From NCBI GenBank assembly GCA_021776565.1, contig JAJFFQ010000044.1, positions 1 to 60,756 on the forward strand: DNA of 60,756 bases, read 5' to 3'. The position numbers were made by a program, and so were the translations under genes. The stretch comes from Robiginitomaculum sp. GTDB taxonomy: Bacteria; Pseudomonadota; Alphaproteobacteria; Caulobacterales; Maricaulaceae. Below are positions 8,115 through 16,245 of the stretch, in pieces (the stretch's first letter is position 1; each line of letters opens with the position of its first letter). Under the pieces are notes generated by a model that was given only the letters and a program-made list of their open reading frames with translations, was not told the DNA's origin and made no database searches.

Positions 8115-10604
8115 CTAAAATTGTCGTCTTAGGGTTATCCCGATTGTTTGAGGGACGGGAGGCGTATGCTGCAGGTTTTGACGAAAACTGAAAGGGTTTC
8201 CAAATGCGAATGTGTTGGCTTTTTCATTCAAGATGTTACGAACAAAAATGGAAGCTTGCCATTGCGATTGTTGCTCTAGAGCCAGACGTAAGTTTAGCAT
8301 ATATGTACGCTCGGCATCACGATTATCAACACGTGCAAATGTAAGTTGTGAACGGCCAGTAAACGTAAAGTCAGCACTGAAAAACCAGCGCCGTTCTGCA
8401 CTAGCGGCCCAGTCATACTCTGCGATTAAACCACCTGCAAGTGAGGGGATACCGGGAAGATGGTCATTCACTTCTGAGCCTAAAAATGGGTTAACGATCA
8501 CAAGATCAGGGTCGTTAAACGAAAAATTGGCATCAAGTGATAGGCCAGGGAAGGGTTCAAAAAGAATGTCCACATCTATACCCCGGCTACGCGCATACCC
8601 GGCGTTTAATATAACCGGGAAGCCGTTTGGCAGTATCTGATCCGACTGAATATCATCCCACTTAAAGGTGAAGGCAGTCGCATGCACGCGCAGGCGATCA
8701 TTTTGAAATGAAAATTTTCCACCAACTTCGTACATGGTCAATTTGTCAGGTTCAAAAACCCGGTTTCTTTCCTCCTCTCCCCCCTCGCCTTCATCTTCAA
8801 AAAACACGCTATCCGGGCTGTTGATATTGATCCCGCCAACCCGGTTTCCTTGCGCCATTTGTACATAGAGAAGCGTATTATCATTTGCCTGAAAGCTTAA
8901 GGTGGCTTTGGGGCTAAAGCCTGAACCACGGGTTTTACCAAGACGCATCACCGGGGCGGTTCCCAAGGCACCATCAACGGTCGCCCGGGTGTGTTCATCT
9001 GAATGAAACCAGCGCACTCCGCCTGTCAAATCGATTGAAAATGGTAAATGCCAAATGCCTTCGCCAAAAAAGGCAACTTCCTGCGTGCGTTCCCTGCGCG
9101 TCTCACTAAAGGCCAAATCGCCACTTATGTTACCTCCAGGAAGAACAGCAGCAGACCCTGGAATATTCAGAGACGATTGAAAACTTTCGCGGCGCTGCGA
9201 AACAAATCCACCAACAAGCCAGTCTAGCTTTCCACCAAGACGGGAGACCAGCCTGGTTTCATTGGAAATCATGTTGATTTTTCGATCACGCTTAAAAACA
9301 CTGGGCGTTACGGGAAAGGGAATGATGATGGGAACGCCCAATGAAGCATCAATCTGGTCGCTGATCGAGCGGCGAATGAAAATGGTAGAGGAAACAATTT
9401 CACCCCAACCATAATTCCCCTTTGCCTCTGCATAAGGGTTTACGAAGTCATCTTCATGGGGTTCGCGCACATAATTGGCACGTTTATAGTTGCCAAGTTC
9501 GCTCAGAAAATATTGTGAGTCATCAGCAATCACGTCCTGGAAATTAAACCCGGCATTGATTTCCCAATTCTCATTCATATTCCATAGTATGCGTGCCCGC
9601 GTACCGAAAACATCAGTAGAATTAACATTGTTAATCCCTAATTTAACATCATCGATATACCCGTCATTGTGATAGAGATAGCCTGTTATCCGTAACGCCA
9701 GCTGGTCATGTTTAAGTGGCATATTGACCGTTGCGCCAATACGGCCATTCTGCCCGCCGTTTCGGGTCAGCGAGGTACCCAGACTAATAGTAGCCGCATA
9801 CTTTTCTATATCGGGGGCATTGGTAATAACCCGGTATAACCCGCCAAGAGAACCGGCCCCGTAGAGAGTGCCTTGCGGGCCGCGCAAGACCTCCACATGG
9901 TCAACATCGTCGAGCTGAAGAAACGGGTCTGGTTCATTATAGTTCAGGCGAATATTATCCAGATAAGCACCAATGGTTGCCTGTTGGCGACCTGTAAAAC
10001 TGCCGTCAGAAATGCCACGGATAAATATTTTGTTTCGGCTTGGCCCCAGATTGGTTGAAGACATGCCAGCTGTGTACAAGGCCAGAGCGTTGGTATCGGT
10101 TATTTGTAACATCTCAAGCTGTGCACTATCAGTAACACTTAGCCCCAGGGGCAAGCGGGACGCCAGACCGGCGCGTTTGGTCGCACGAACAATAATAACG
10201 TCTCTGGTTACAGAAGGTGTCGTGTTTTTTTTTGCGACTTTGGTTTTGACTTCACGGTTTGATTTTGTTGGCTTTAAAATTATACGATATGCCCCCGAAC
10301 CAACTTGATGGTAGGCATATGGCGTGCCGTCCAGCACCGCTTTTAGTGCTTCTTCCAGAGTATATAACCCTAGCACAGCAGGGCGCTTGGTGTGTTTCAG
10401 GTCAAAGGTAGAGAAATCGACCGATATACGGATTTGCTGTGCCAGTCGCGTCAAAGAACGCTCAAGGCTAAGTGCTGGTAAATCTACAATATAGGTTTTG
10501 TCTGATTGTGCTCTGGCAACAGGAGCGTGGACAAGCATTGCACCTGCGCAAAAACTTGCCAGCAATTTTATCAGGGAAACTTTGTGTATAATTTTACCAA
10601 ACAT
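8115..10604 (-). CDS. TonB-dependent outer-membrane receptor with N-terminal STN signalling domain
   Basis: The product is about 829 residues with a signal peptide (LIKLLASFCAGAMLVHAP...ARAQS). A secretin/TonB N-terminal (STN) domain at about 35-110 contacts a FecR-type anti-sigma factor in this family. A plug domain follows, with FIRGISD, VEVLRGPQGTLYGAGSLGG and YRVITNAPD, and then a 22-strand-type barrel ending in Phe (LRRQF). I used the ATG at 10604; a GTG two codons upstream is also possible. The gene follows fecR by 24 bases and belongs to the sigma/fecR/receptor unit, so its ligand (often a ferric siderophore, heme or another chelate) probably induces its own transcription. The ligand cannot be read from sequence. 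Confidence 0.92.
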   Translation of the reverse strand: MFGKIIHKVSLIKLLASFCAGAMLVHAPVARAQSDKTYIVDLPALSLERSLTRLAQQIRISVDFSTFDLKHTKRPAVLGLYTLEEALKAVLDGTPYAYHQVGSGAYRIILKPTKSNREVKTKVAKKNTTPSVTRDVIIVRATKRAGLASRLPLGLSVTDSAQLEMLQITDTNALALYTAGMSSTNLGPSRNKIFIRGISDGSFTGRQQATIGAYLDNIRLNYNEPDPFLQLDDVDHVEVLRGPQGTLYGAGSLGGLYRVITNAPDIEKYAATISLGTSLTRNGGQNGRIGATVNMPLKHDQLALRITGYLYHNDGYIDDVKLGINNVNSTDVFGTRARILWNMNENWEINAGFNFQDVIADDSQYFLSELGNYKRANYVREPHEDDFVNPYAEAKGNYGWGEIVSSTIFIRRSISDQIDASLGVPIIIPFPVTPSVFKRDRKINMISNETRLVSRLGGKLDWLVGGFVSQRRESFQSSLNIPGSAAVLPGGNISGDLAFSETRRERTQEVAFFGEGIWHLPFSIDLTGGVRWFHSDEHTRATVDGALGTAPVMRLGKTRGSGFSPKATLSFQANDNTLLYVQMAQGNRVGGININSPDSVFFEDEGEGGEEERNRVFEPDKLTMYEVGGKFSFQNDRLRVHATAFTFKWDDIQSDQILPNGFPVILNAGYARSRGIDVDILFEPFPGLSLDANFSFNDPDLVIVNPFLGSEVNDHLPGIPSLAGGLIAEYDWAASAERRWFFSADFTFTGRSQLTFARVDNRDAERTYMLNLRLALEQQSQWQASIFVRNILNEKANTFAFGNPFSFRQNLQHTPPVPQTIGITLRRQF

Positions 10605-10628
10605 AAGCACATCATAACCAGAACAGGT

Positions 10629-11687
10629 TTATTGAGAGTTAGCCGGACTAATATGCCGCAAAGCAATACCCGTCTCGGTTTCTACCGCCGATAGCGACAA
10701 TAGAGTCGTTAAATCCCGCACGGCCCTGTCCAGGTCTGTAATTTGTAATATTCCAGAAAACCGTAAATCTGCCAAATCAACATCTGCCATATAGACTGGA
10801 TTGGTAAAATAGCGATTTAACTCCGCAATAACATCTGTCAGGTCGTCGTTTTCAAAAATGAGAAACCCCTGTTGCCAAGCGGTAACTTTCGTCGTGTCAA
10901 ACGGCTGTACAGTTATTACTGTATCGGCTTGATGTACCGCTTGCTGGCCTTCAACGAGGCGTATTTTTGATGTTGAGGAGGGCAGAGTATTATTTTCAAG
11001 GGGCAGAGAATCTACTTCGACAATACCCTCCGTCACAGAAACCCGCGTACGCCCAATATCCATACGGACATCAAAGCGCGTGCCAATATCTGTCACCCTG
11101 AGGGTATTGGCCGCTACCACAAATGAACGTTCATTCTCATGCTGGACAGTAAAAGAAGCCTCGCCCTTTTGAAGGTCAATCAGGCGGGTCGTTTTATCCA
11201 TGCGAACAGCAATGGATGTGCCGGTGTTCAGCATAACTGTGCTGCCATCGGCCAATATTATGGTGCGCTGTTCGCCAATATCCGTGGCATAAAATGTTTC
11301 ACTTGTAACGTCATTTTGGCCAATAAAAACAGGCGCCATCAAAATCAATAACGTGGCAGCAATCGCAGCACCAAAACTGCCACCAAAAGCCCATGGTTTG
11401 GCACTAACGGCTTTGCGTAGCTGGTGCAAAGGAAAAGCAATGACATTGCTGGCAAGTTCTGGTGTATCAGCATGGTCACGCACAATCACTTCAGACAAAC
11501 TACCCACGTCATCCCATGCCAGTGCAATTATGTCATAGGCCTCATTATGGGCTGGGTCAGCTTCCAGCCATTGCGTAAACGTCGTCCAGTCATCGCCGGA
11601 TGCTGATCCACCATGCAGGCGCACGTGCCATTCCAGGGCATCTGCATTGACCTTTTCAGCACGATTAGTATTTGGCTCTTTACCCAT
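10629..11687 (-). CDS. FecR-family anti-sigma factor / signal transducer
   Basis: The 352-residue inner-membrane regulator starts with a cytoplasmic DUF4880-type domain (about 15-60, containing WTTFTQWLEADPAHNEAYD). A single membrane span follows (about 100-122, AAIAATLLILMAPVFI). The periplasmic FecR domain contains DIGEQRTIILADGSTVMLN and DIGTRFDVR, and a C-terminal region resembling an STN-like fold carries RYFTNPVYMADVDL. It should hold the ECF sigma factor encoded upstream until the receptor reports ligand binding. It lies between the sigma gene (94 bases upstream) and the receptor gene (24 bases downstream). Confidence 0.92.
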   Translation of the reverse strand: MGKEPNTNRAEKVNADALEWHVRLHGGSASGDDWTTFTQWLEADPAHNEAYDIIALAWDDVGSLSEVIVRDHADTPELASNVIAFPLHQLRKAVSAKPWAFGGSFGAAIAATLLILMAPVFIGQNDVTSETFYATDIGEQRTIILADGSTVMLNTGTSIAVRMDKTTRLIDLQKGEASFTVQHENERSFVVAANTLRVTDIGTRFDVRMDIGRTRVSVTEGIVEVDSLPLENNTLPSSTSKIRLVEGQQAVHQADTVITVQPFDTTKVTAWQQGFLIFENDDLTDVIAELNRYFTNPVYMADVDLADLRFSGILQITDLDRAVRDLTTLLSLSAVETETGIALRHISPANSQ

Positions 11688-11781
11688 TAACTTTTTATTC
11701 CTTCACTGGATTGACGCCACCAACGACACAAACCCTCCAGTGCATATCTGAATTTTATTCCCACAAACTGTAAAAAAAATA

Positions 11782-12306
11782 TCATGGATCGGCATCTCTT
11801 AAAATTTGCGTTAGCTCACGCATGGCGCGGATGATGTGCTTTTCCACGGTGCTGACAGAAATTCCCAACTCTGCGGCAACCTGTTTATGTGACAAGCCTT
11901 GCATACGGTGTAGTTCAAATGCTTTGCGCGCTTTGGGTGGCAATCTATCAATGGCAGCACGAACCTTGGCGATACGTTCGCCGCGCAAAAGCCGGGTTTC
12001 ACCATCTTCTTCACTAGAAGTGGCAAAACCCCCAATTTTTTCTGTGCTTTCATCAGTCCACTTTTCATCTCGAAGAACGCGGCGTTTACGTTGACGAATA
12101 TTATCAAGCGCCAAGCGCCCGGCCATGGTGAAAAGATAACTGACTGGATTATCAAGCGTTTCGCTTATTTTGGTCTTGCTAACCTTGACCCACAATTCCT
12201 GCACCAGATCCTCGGCCAAGGCCTCATCGCGCACACGTGCAGCGAGAAACCGGCATAAGTTCGCTCGTTGCTCCATATATGTGGTCTGTAGGTCTTCATT
12301 CGACAT
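11782..12306 (-). CDS. ECF sigma factor (FecI-like)
   Basis: The 174-residue sigma-70 family protein has region 2 (RANLCRFLAARV, AEDLVQELWVKV and SYLFTMAGRLALDNIRQ), a charged linker, and region 4 with a helix-turn-helix (HKQVAAELGISVSTVEKHI). The start at 12306 (MSNEDLQTTY) gives the normal family length; the upstream in-frame ATG codons add a tail unlike the family. It directs transcription of the FecR and receptor genes downstream and possibly of the divergent repeat-protein gene. The 264 bases to that gene are the likely promoter region; I did not find a convincing -35/-10 pair. Confidence 0.92.
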   Translation of the reverse strand: MSNEDLQTTYMEQRANLCRFLAARVRDEALAEDLVQELWVKVSKTKISETLDNPVSYLFTMAGRLALDNIRQRKRRVLRDEKWTDESTEKIGGFATSSEEDGETRLLRGERIAKVRAAIDRLPPKARKAFELHRMQGLSHKQVAAELGISVSTVEKHIIRAMRELTQILRDADP

Positions 12307-12570
12307 AGCATTGAATATGGGCAAAAAAGAGAAGGTAGCAATGGAGAGATGCGTAACAATTACATTTGTCTGCATTACCACCACCCATGCCTGTTTTCAC
12401 AGCCTGAACCCTAGATTTTATCACGCTTTTAAGAAGGGTTTTATTCAAACCTCCCCTTGCGCATTACGTTTGTTGTATTTTTTTCCCATCAAACTGGAGG
12501 TTCCGGCCTGACGGCGACGTCTATGAACTGAACGGCTTGTTGCCGGTACTGTAAATCAATGGAGATAATA

Positions 12571-14484
12571 ATGATTTCTCGTAAAAGTTTTTTGTTAAGC
12601 GCGGCCTCCCTCACGGTGATGTGTGTCTCAACGTCGGCTCTGGCGGGGCCTGCATTACATGCTGCTGTTTTGCCTTCGAGTCGGTCTAGCTCCATAAATA
12701 CATCGGCAACCGTGTTTGCCAGTATCATCAATGGGGGGGATAGCATTGCTCATGGCTGTAGTGTCGCTCTTCGCAATCCAAACTTGCCGCTTAGCTTTTC
12801 TTATCAGGCCATGCAGGCTGATAACGCAACACCAGCGGGCGCAGCAGATACCCCGGTTGATCTGGCGCCAGGTGCATCACAAGCTTTCATTTTAACCTTT
12901 ACGGCAAATGCCCCCATGGCTGCCAATTCTGTGCGCCTGTCTTATAGCTGTGCTGATGATGCTGGTAATAGTGTAAAGGCTCCCGTGGTGGACGGTGTTA
13001 ACGCACTGTTTTTCTCTGCCTCTGCCACTCCATCTCCGGATGTACTGACCATTGCACAATCTCCAACCGGGGATGGGTACATCCGTATCCCGACTGTAGG
13101 TGGTGCCGAAGCCATGGCAATTTCTGCTGTTAACATTGGCGTTGGGACAAATGGTAAAGCTGAAGAAGCTGACCTGATCGCAATGCCTGACACTGGTGGC
13201 GTTGCCTTACCGATCAGCTTGTTTGTTTGTGAAACAAATGCAACAACCGGCGCGTGCCTGAGCGACCCTGCAACGTTCATCCATACAAAACTTGGCGCAA
13301 ATCCTTCGACGTTTACTGTATTTGCAAATGCGGATGCAGATGCAGGCATTGCAGATTATCCTGACCTTTCACGGGTTTATTTGCGTTTTTATGAAGAAAC
13401 AGCCTCGCACAGTGCTGAGCGTGGCGAAGATCGTGGGGCAACAGGTCTTGCGGTAACTTCGCCTGCACCAACATCATCACATACTAATGCATTGCCTGAA
13501 GGTATTTGGGAAGCACGCCTGAATAGTACTGATGGCAGTTATCATGAAGGATTGTTTTTTATCTCAGCCGATGGCGATTTGAACGCCATTATTTATGGCG
13601 ATGATGACCACGATGGAGACCGTGACGGCGACCACGATGGAGACCGTGACGGTGACCGCGATGGAGACCACGATGGCGACCGTGACGGCGACCACGATGG
13701 AGACCACGATGGCGACCGTGACGGTGACCGCGATGGAGACCGTGACGGCGACCGCGATGGAGACCGTGACGGCGACCGTGACGGCGACCGCGATGGAGAC
13801 CGTGACGGCGACCGCGATGGAGACCACGATGGTGACCACGATGGTGACCGCGATGGAGACCGTGACGGCGACCGTGATGGTACGGCTACGTTACTTTCAG
13901 GATCAATCAGCACCGACGGTACCGGTGGTTGGTCTGCCAGCACGCAAATCCTTGATCTTGCGGGTACGACGGGCAGCGTTTCCTATCAACTTGGTGGCAA
14001 TTGGAATGCCAACAAGGCATTGGATGGAACCTATTTACCAACGACAGGAACTAGCGTCTCATCAATTGGCAATGGCTCCCTTCGGGCTGCATTTTCAAGG
14101 GATTATGACCAGCCCACGGTAATGGCTGATCTTGCCGGTAGTTTTGACTTTTATGATGGCCGCACGGACATTGGCGATATCACCATATTCAGCGATGGTA
14201 CATTTAACGGAACCTATAGCCTTCCCGGCTCGGTGCAAATATGCAGAGCCTCAGGTGATTTTTCTTCTGCAAGATCAGGGGTAAATCTCTATACGGTTAC
14301 CGTTTCATTGCAAAACTGTGATGCTGCTGGCCTTTATAACGGTGTCGCCACCCTAAAAACCGAAGACGATGACAGAAGTTCTGCTGTCAACCCAATACTG
14401 GGCATGGCAATGACCGCCGATAACAATAGCGGTATCGTGCTGGATATTTTTCCGCAAGGACACCGCCCTGACGATCACCACTAG
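12571..14484 (+). CDS. Secreted protein with 23 tandem D(R/H)DG units
   Basis: The 637-residue protein has a clear signal peptide (MISRKSFLLSAASLTVMCVS then TSALAGPA). The start is the ATG at 12571, 6 bases after GGAG; the ATG at 12559 overlaps that ribosome binding site. Residues about 30-340 form an extracellular-looking domain with paired Cys (HGCSVAL, SYSCADDAG, LFVCETN...ACLSD). Then comes a 92-residue acidic repeat (13606-13881) and a C-terminal beta-rich domain of about 200 residues. DxDG spacing resembles Ca-binding EF-hand and thrombospondin type 3 loops, so divalent-metal binding is a fair inference; the His variants could bind transition metals. I recognise no family for the flanking domains. 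It is divergent from the FecI-like sigma factor. Confidence 0.85.
   Translation: MISRKSFLLSAASLTVMCVSTSALAGPALHAAVLPSSRSSSINTSATVFASIINGGDSIAHGCSVALRNPNLPLSFSYQAMQADNATPAGAADTPVDLAPGASQAFILTFTANAPMAANSVRLSYSCADDAGNSVKAPVVDGVNALFFSASATPSPDVLTIAQSPTGDGYIRIPTVGGAEAMAISAVNIGVGTNGKAEEADLIAMPDTGGVALPISLFVCETNATTGACLSDPATFIHTKLGANPSTFTVFANADADAGIADYPDLSRVYLRFYEETASHSAERGEDRGATGLAVTSPAPTSSHTNALPEGIWEARLNSTDGSYHEGLFFISADGDLNAIIYGDDDHDGDRDGDHDGDRDGDRDGDHDGDRDGDHDGDHDGDRDGDRDGDRDGDRDGDRDGDRDGDRDGDRDGDRDGDHDGDHDGDRDGDRDGDRDGTATLLSGSISTDGTGGWSASTQILDLAGTTGSVSYQLGGNWNANKALDGTYLPTTGTSVSSIGNGSLRAAFSRDYDQPTVMADLAGSFDFYDGRTDIGDITIFSDGTFNGTYSLPGSVQICRASGDFSSARSGVNLYTVTVSLQNCDAAGLYNGVATLKTEDDDRSSAVNPILGMAMTADNNSGIVLDIFPQGHRPDDHH
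13606..13881 (+). repeat. 23 x 12-bp in-frame tandem repeat (GAC CRY GAY GGN)
   Basis: Twenty-three units of 12 bases lie head to tail with no interruption. Each encodes D-R-D-G (16 units) or D-H-D-G (7 units). Synonymous differences between units (GGA, GGC or GGT; GAC or GAT; CGT, CGC or CAC) form higher-order pairs of about 24 bases, which suggests expansion by duplication. Because the unit is a multiple of three, copy-number change would keep the frame. It also explains long open frames on the other strand (Ser-Pro-Ser-Arg repeats) and in frame +2, which are artefacts. Confidence 0.97.
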
Positions 14485-14516
14485 AGCCTTTACGACTTAA
14501 ACTCTTCGGTTCTATA

Positions 14517-14565
14517 AAATCTGAACCCGCAGCAAGGTTTCATGCTTTGCTGCGGGTTCAGATTT
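14517..14565. terminator. Perfect 19-bp inverted repeat, probable terminator
   Basis: The arms at 14517-14535 and 14547-14565 are exact reverse complements around an 11-base loop, 33 bases after the stop of the repeat-protein gene. The downstream flank is only mildly T-rich (GTCTTCT), so efficiency as an intrinsic terminator is uncertain. The rest of the gap to the CapA-like gene is A+T-rich and shows no gene. Confidence 0.55.
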
Positions 14566-14768
14566 GTCTTCTAACAGTGCTTTGTCAAAGATTTACAAAG
14601 AGTAGCTGTAATAATTATTTAGAAAAATAACGTTTCAAATCAATGCCTAACCGGCCCATGAGATACAATAATAGTGTTTCATATAATTATTGCTGGACAA
14701 AACCAATTCATTCTTTGCATGGTTGATGCTTGATTTTTGAGTGTTTTGGTTGTGTGAGGACAGTTATT

Positions 14769-16013
14769 TTGAGAAACCGGTTTCAAGTATCAGGGTTGCT
14801 AATTACCGCTTTTGGTTTCGTTTTATCATCGTGCGCATCATTGCCATCACCAACCTCCAAAGACGATGGCGTAGTGACAATCATTGCTGGTGGCGATGTC
14901 GAGTGGAGCGGTCGGGTGCGTGACCCGGAATACTATGTGGGTGTAAAAGACACAAAATCATTGATGCGTGCAGATGGTTGGCGCCGACTTTCATTTGTTG
15001 CCAATGATGAAAGCAAGGCATTCATTGAACGTGAATATGATCGAGTATTGGAAACGGACACCTCACATCATAACGCTGCAAAGCAATATGATCTGAATGA
15101 TCTCACTTTTGATAATGCCCGTGATCGTAACAGCTATCCTTTTGCACACGTCACTGATATTTTGCGTTCCGCTGATATTACCTTTTTGAATCTGGAAACG
15201 CCACTTTCTGATAATGGCCGGTTAAGCGGCGCTTTCAGAACATCACCATCTTTTGCAAAGGCCTTGGCCAGCGCCGGTGTGGATATTGTTTCCACCGCCA
15301 ACAATCATGCTTTTGATGCAGAAGGTGAAGGCATTGAAGATACGATAAAAGCTCTGGCAGAGGCCGGAGTGAAAAGAATTGGTACCGGGCAAAATCTTGC
15401 CGAGGCAACTGAGCCAAAAATTATTGCCGCTGATGGTGTTCGTGTTGCTTTTCTGGCCTATACATATGGCGTTAATCCGACAATCACGTCTCTTGGGTTT
15501 GCAACACATGAACGATCTGGCGCAGCGCCGCTTGACCCTTTTCTCATTAGAAAAAACATTGAGTCCGTTCGTGACAATGCCGATATTGTTGTCTTGTCCT
15601 TGCATTGGGGCCTGGAAAATAAAACAGAGGTACATCCTGCCGCCAGAGCGTTTGCCCACAACCTGATTGATGCCGGTGCAGACATAATCCTTGGTCATCA
15701 CCCTCATGTCCCCCGTGGCGTAGAAGTGTATGGCGACGGACTTATCGTTTATTCAATGGGCAATTTTATTTTTGGGCATAACCATGATTACTGGGGCGAT
15801 AATTTTCTAGTGAATATTCAAGCCACAAAAAAAGGTCTGCAATCTGCACATATCACCCCAATTGCAGGCGCTGGCCCTGATATGATGCAGCCATTTGCGC
15901 TAAAGGGAAAACGCGCACACTCATTGCTCAAAGCCATTGAACGACGCTCACAGGAACTTGGTACAGAAATGACCATTGCCGATAATCAGGGTAATATTAA
16001 ATTATCGGACTAG
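14769..16013 (+). CDS. CapA/YwtB-family metallophosphatase-fold lipoprotein
   Basis: The product has 414 residues from a TTG at 14769. That start has GAGGA 8 bases upstream and gives a clean lipoprotein signal (about 1-22, lipobox LSSC); another TTG at 14730 would add 13 residues before it. Family motifs are AGGDVEWSG near the N-terminus, NLETPLS, STANNHAFDA, SLHWGLE, GHHPHVPRG and YSMGNFIFGH, typical of CapA, the poly-gamma-glutamate synthesis/export protein. The family also contains bacterial enzymes of unknown substrate, and no capB or capC homologue is present, so polymer synthesis is not supported. It lies ahead of a TonB receptor and two M14 peptidases, with 232 bases before the receptor. 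Confidence 0.87.
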   Translation: MRNRFQVSGLLITAFGFVLSSCASLPSPTSKDDGVVTIIAGGDVEWSGRVRDPEYYVGVKDTKSLMRADGWRRLSFVANDESKAFIEREYDRVLETDTSHHNAAKQYDLNDLTFDNARDRNSYPFAHVTDILRSADITFLNLETPLSDNGRLSGAFRTSPSFAKALASAGVDIVSTANNHAFDAEGEGIEDTIKALAEAGVKRIGTGQNLAEATEPKIIAADGVRVAFLAYTYGVNPTITSLGFATHERSGAAPLDPFLIRKNIESVRDNADIVVLSLHWGLENKTEVHPAARAFAHNLIDAGADIILGHHPHVPRGVEVYGDGLIVYSMGNFIFGHNHDYWGDNFLVNIQATKKGLQSAHITPIAGAGPDMMQPFALKGKRAHSLLKAIERRSQELGTEMTIADNQGNIKLSD

Positions 16014-16121
16014 ATTATTCTATTTCCATATGAAATATGGGATTGATGCTTTTATCTTATTTTTGTTATGCGATGAAATTGTCACATATTCTCGTAGTTT
16101 TGCCCTTAATTTGCTCGCAGC

Positions 16122-16136
16122 ATAACCTGAGGTTAT
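16122..16136. promoter_or_regulatory. Palindromic T-N11-A box, candidate LysR-type operator
   Basis: ATAACCTGAGGTTAT is a perfect 6-3-6 palindrome and contains T-N11-A, the core of LysR-type binding sites. It lies 110 bases upstream of the receptor gene that begins at 16246. The LysR gene at the far end of the locus is the obvious candidate to act here (inference). Confidence 0.4.
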
Positions 16137-16245
16137 ACCCCACAGCCAAATTCGTATTTCCCTGCCTCTCAATGCAATGTGTATTGTTATGGCATCATCG
16201 TGAATATTATCCGCACTAAACGCGTGGATCCTAGAGGGGAAAGAA

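Noticed and set aside
12307-12570. Specific ECF-sigma -35/-10 promoter
   Set aside because: No pair of elements with proper spacing stood out without knowing the sigma subgroup's consensus.
13606-13881. Possible CRISPR-like or minisatellite array
   Set aside because: Units are contiguous 12-mers without spacers, and the frame is kept inside a clear secreted-protein gene; it is a coding tandem repeat.
13593-13943. Long open frames opposite and in frame +2 to the repeat (Ser-Pro-Ser-Arg and Thr-Met repeats)
   Set aside because: A 12-bp repeat with no stop in any frame gives such frames automatically; no ribosome binding site or start supports them.
14769-16013. A complete poly-gamma-glutamate capsule operon
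   Set aside because: Only the CapA-like gene is present; no CapB ligase or CapC homologue is seen nearby.
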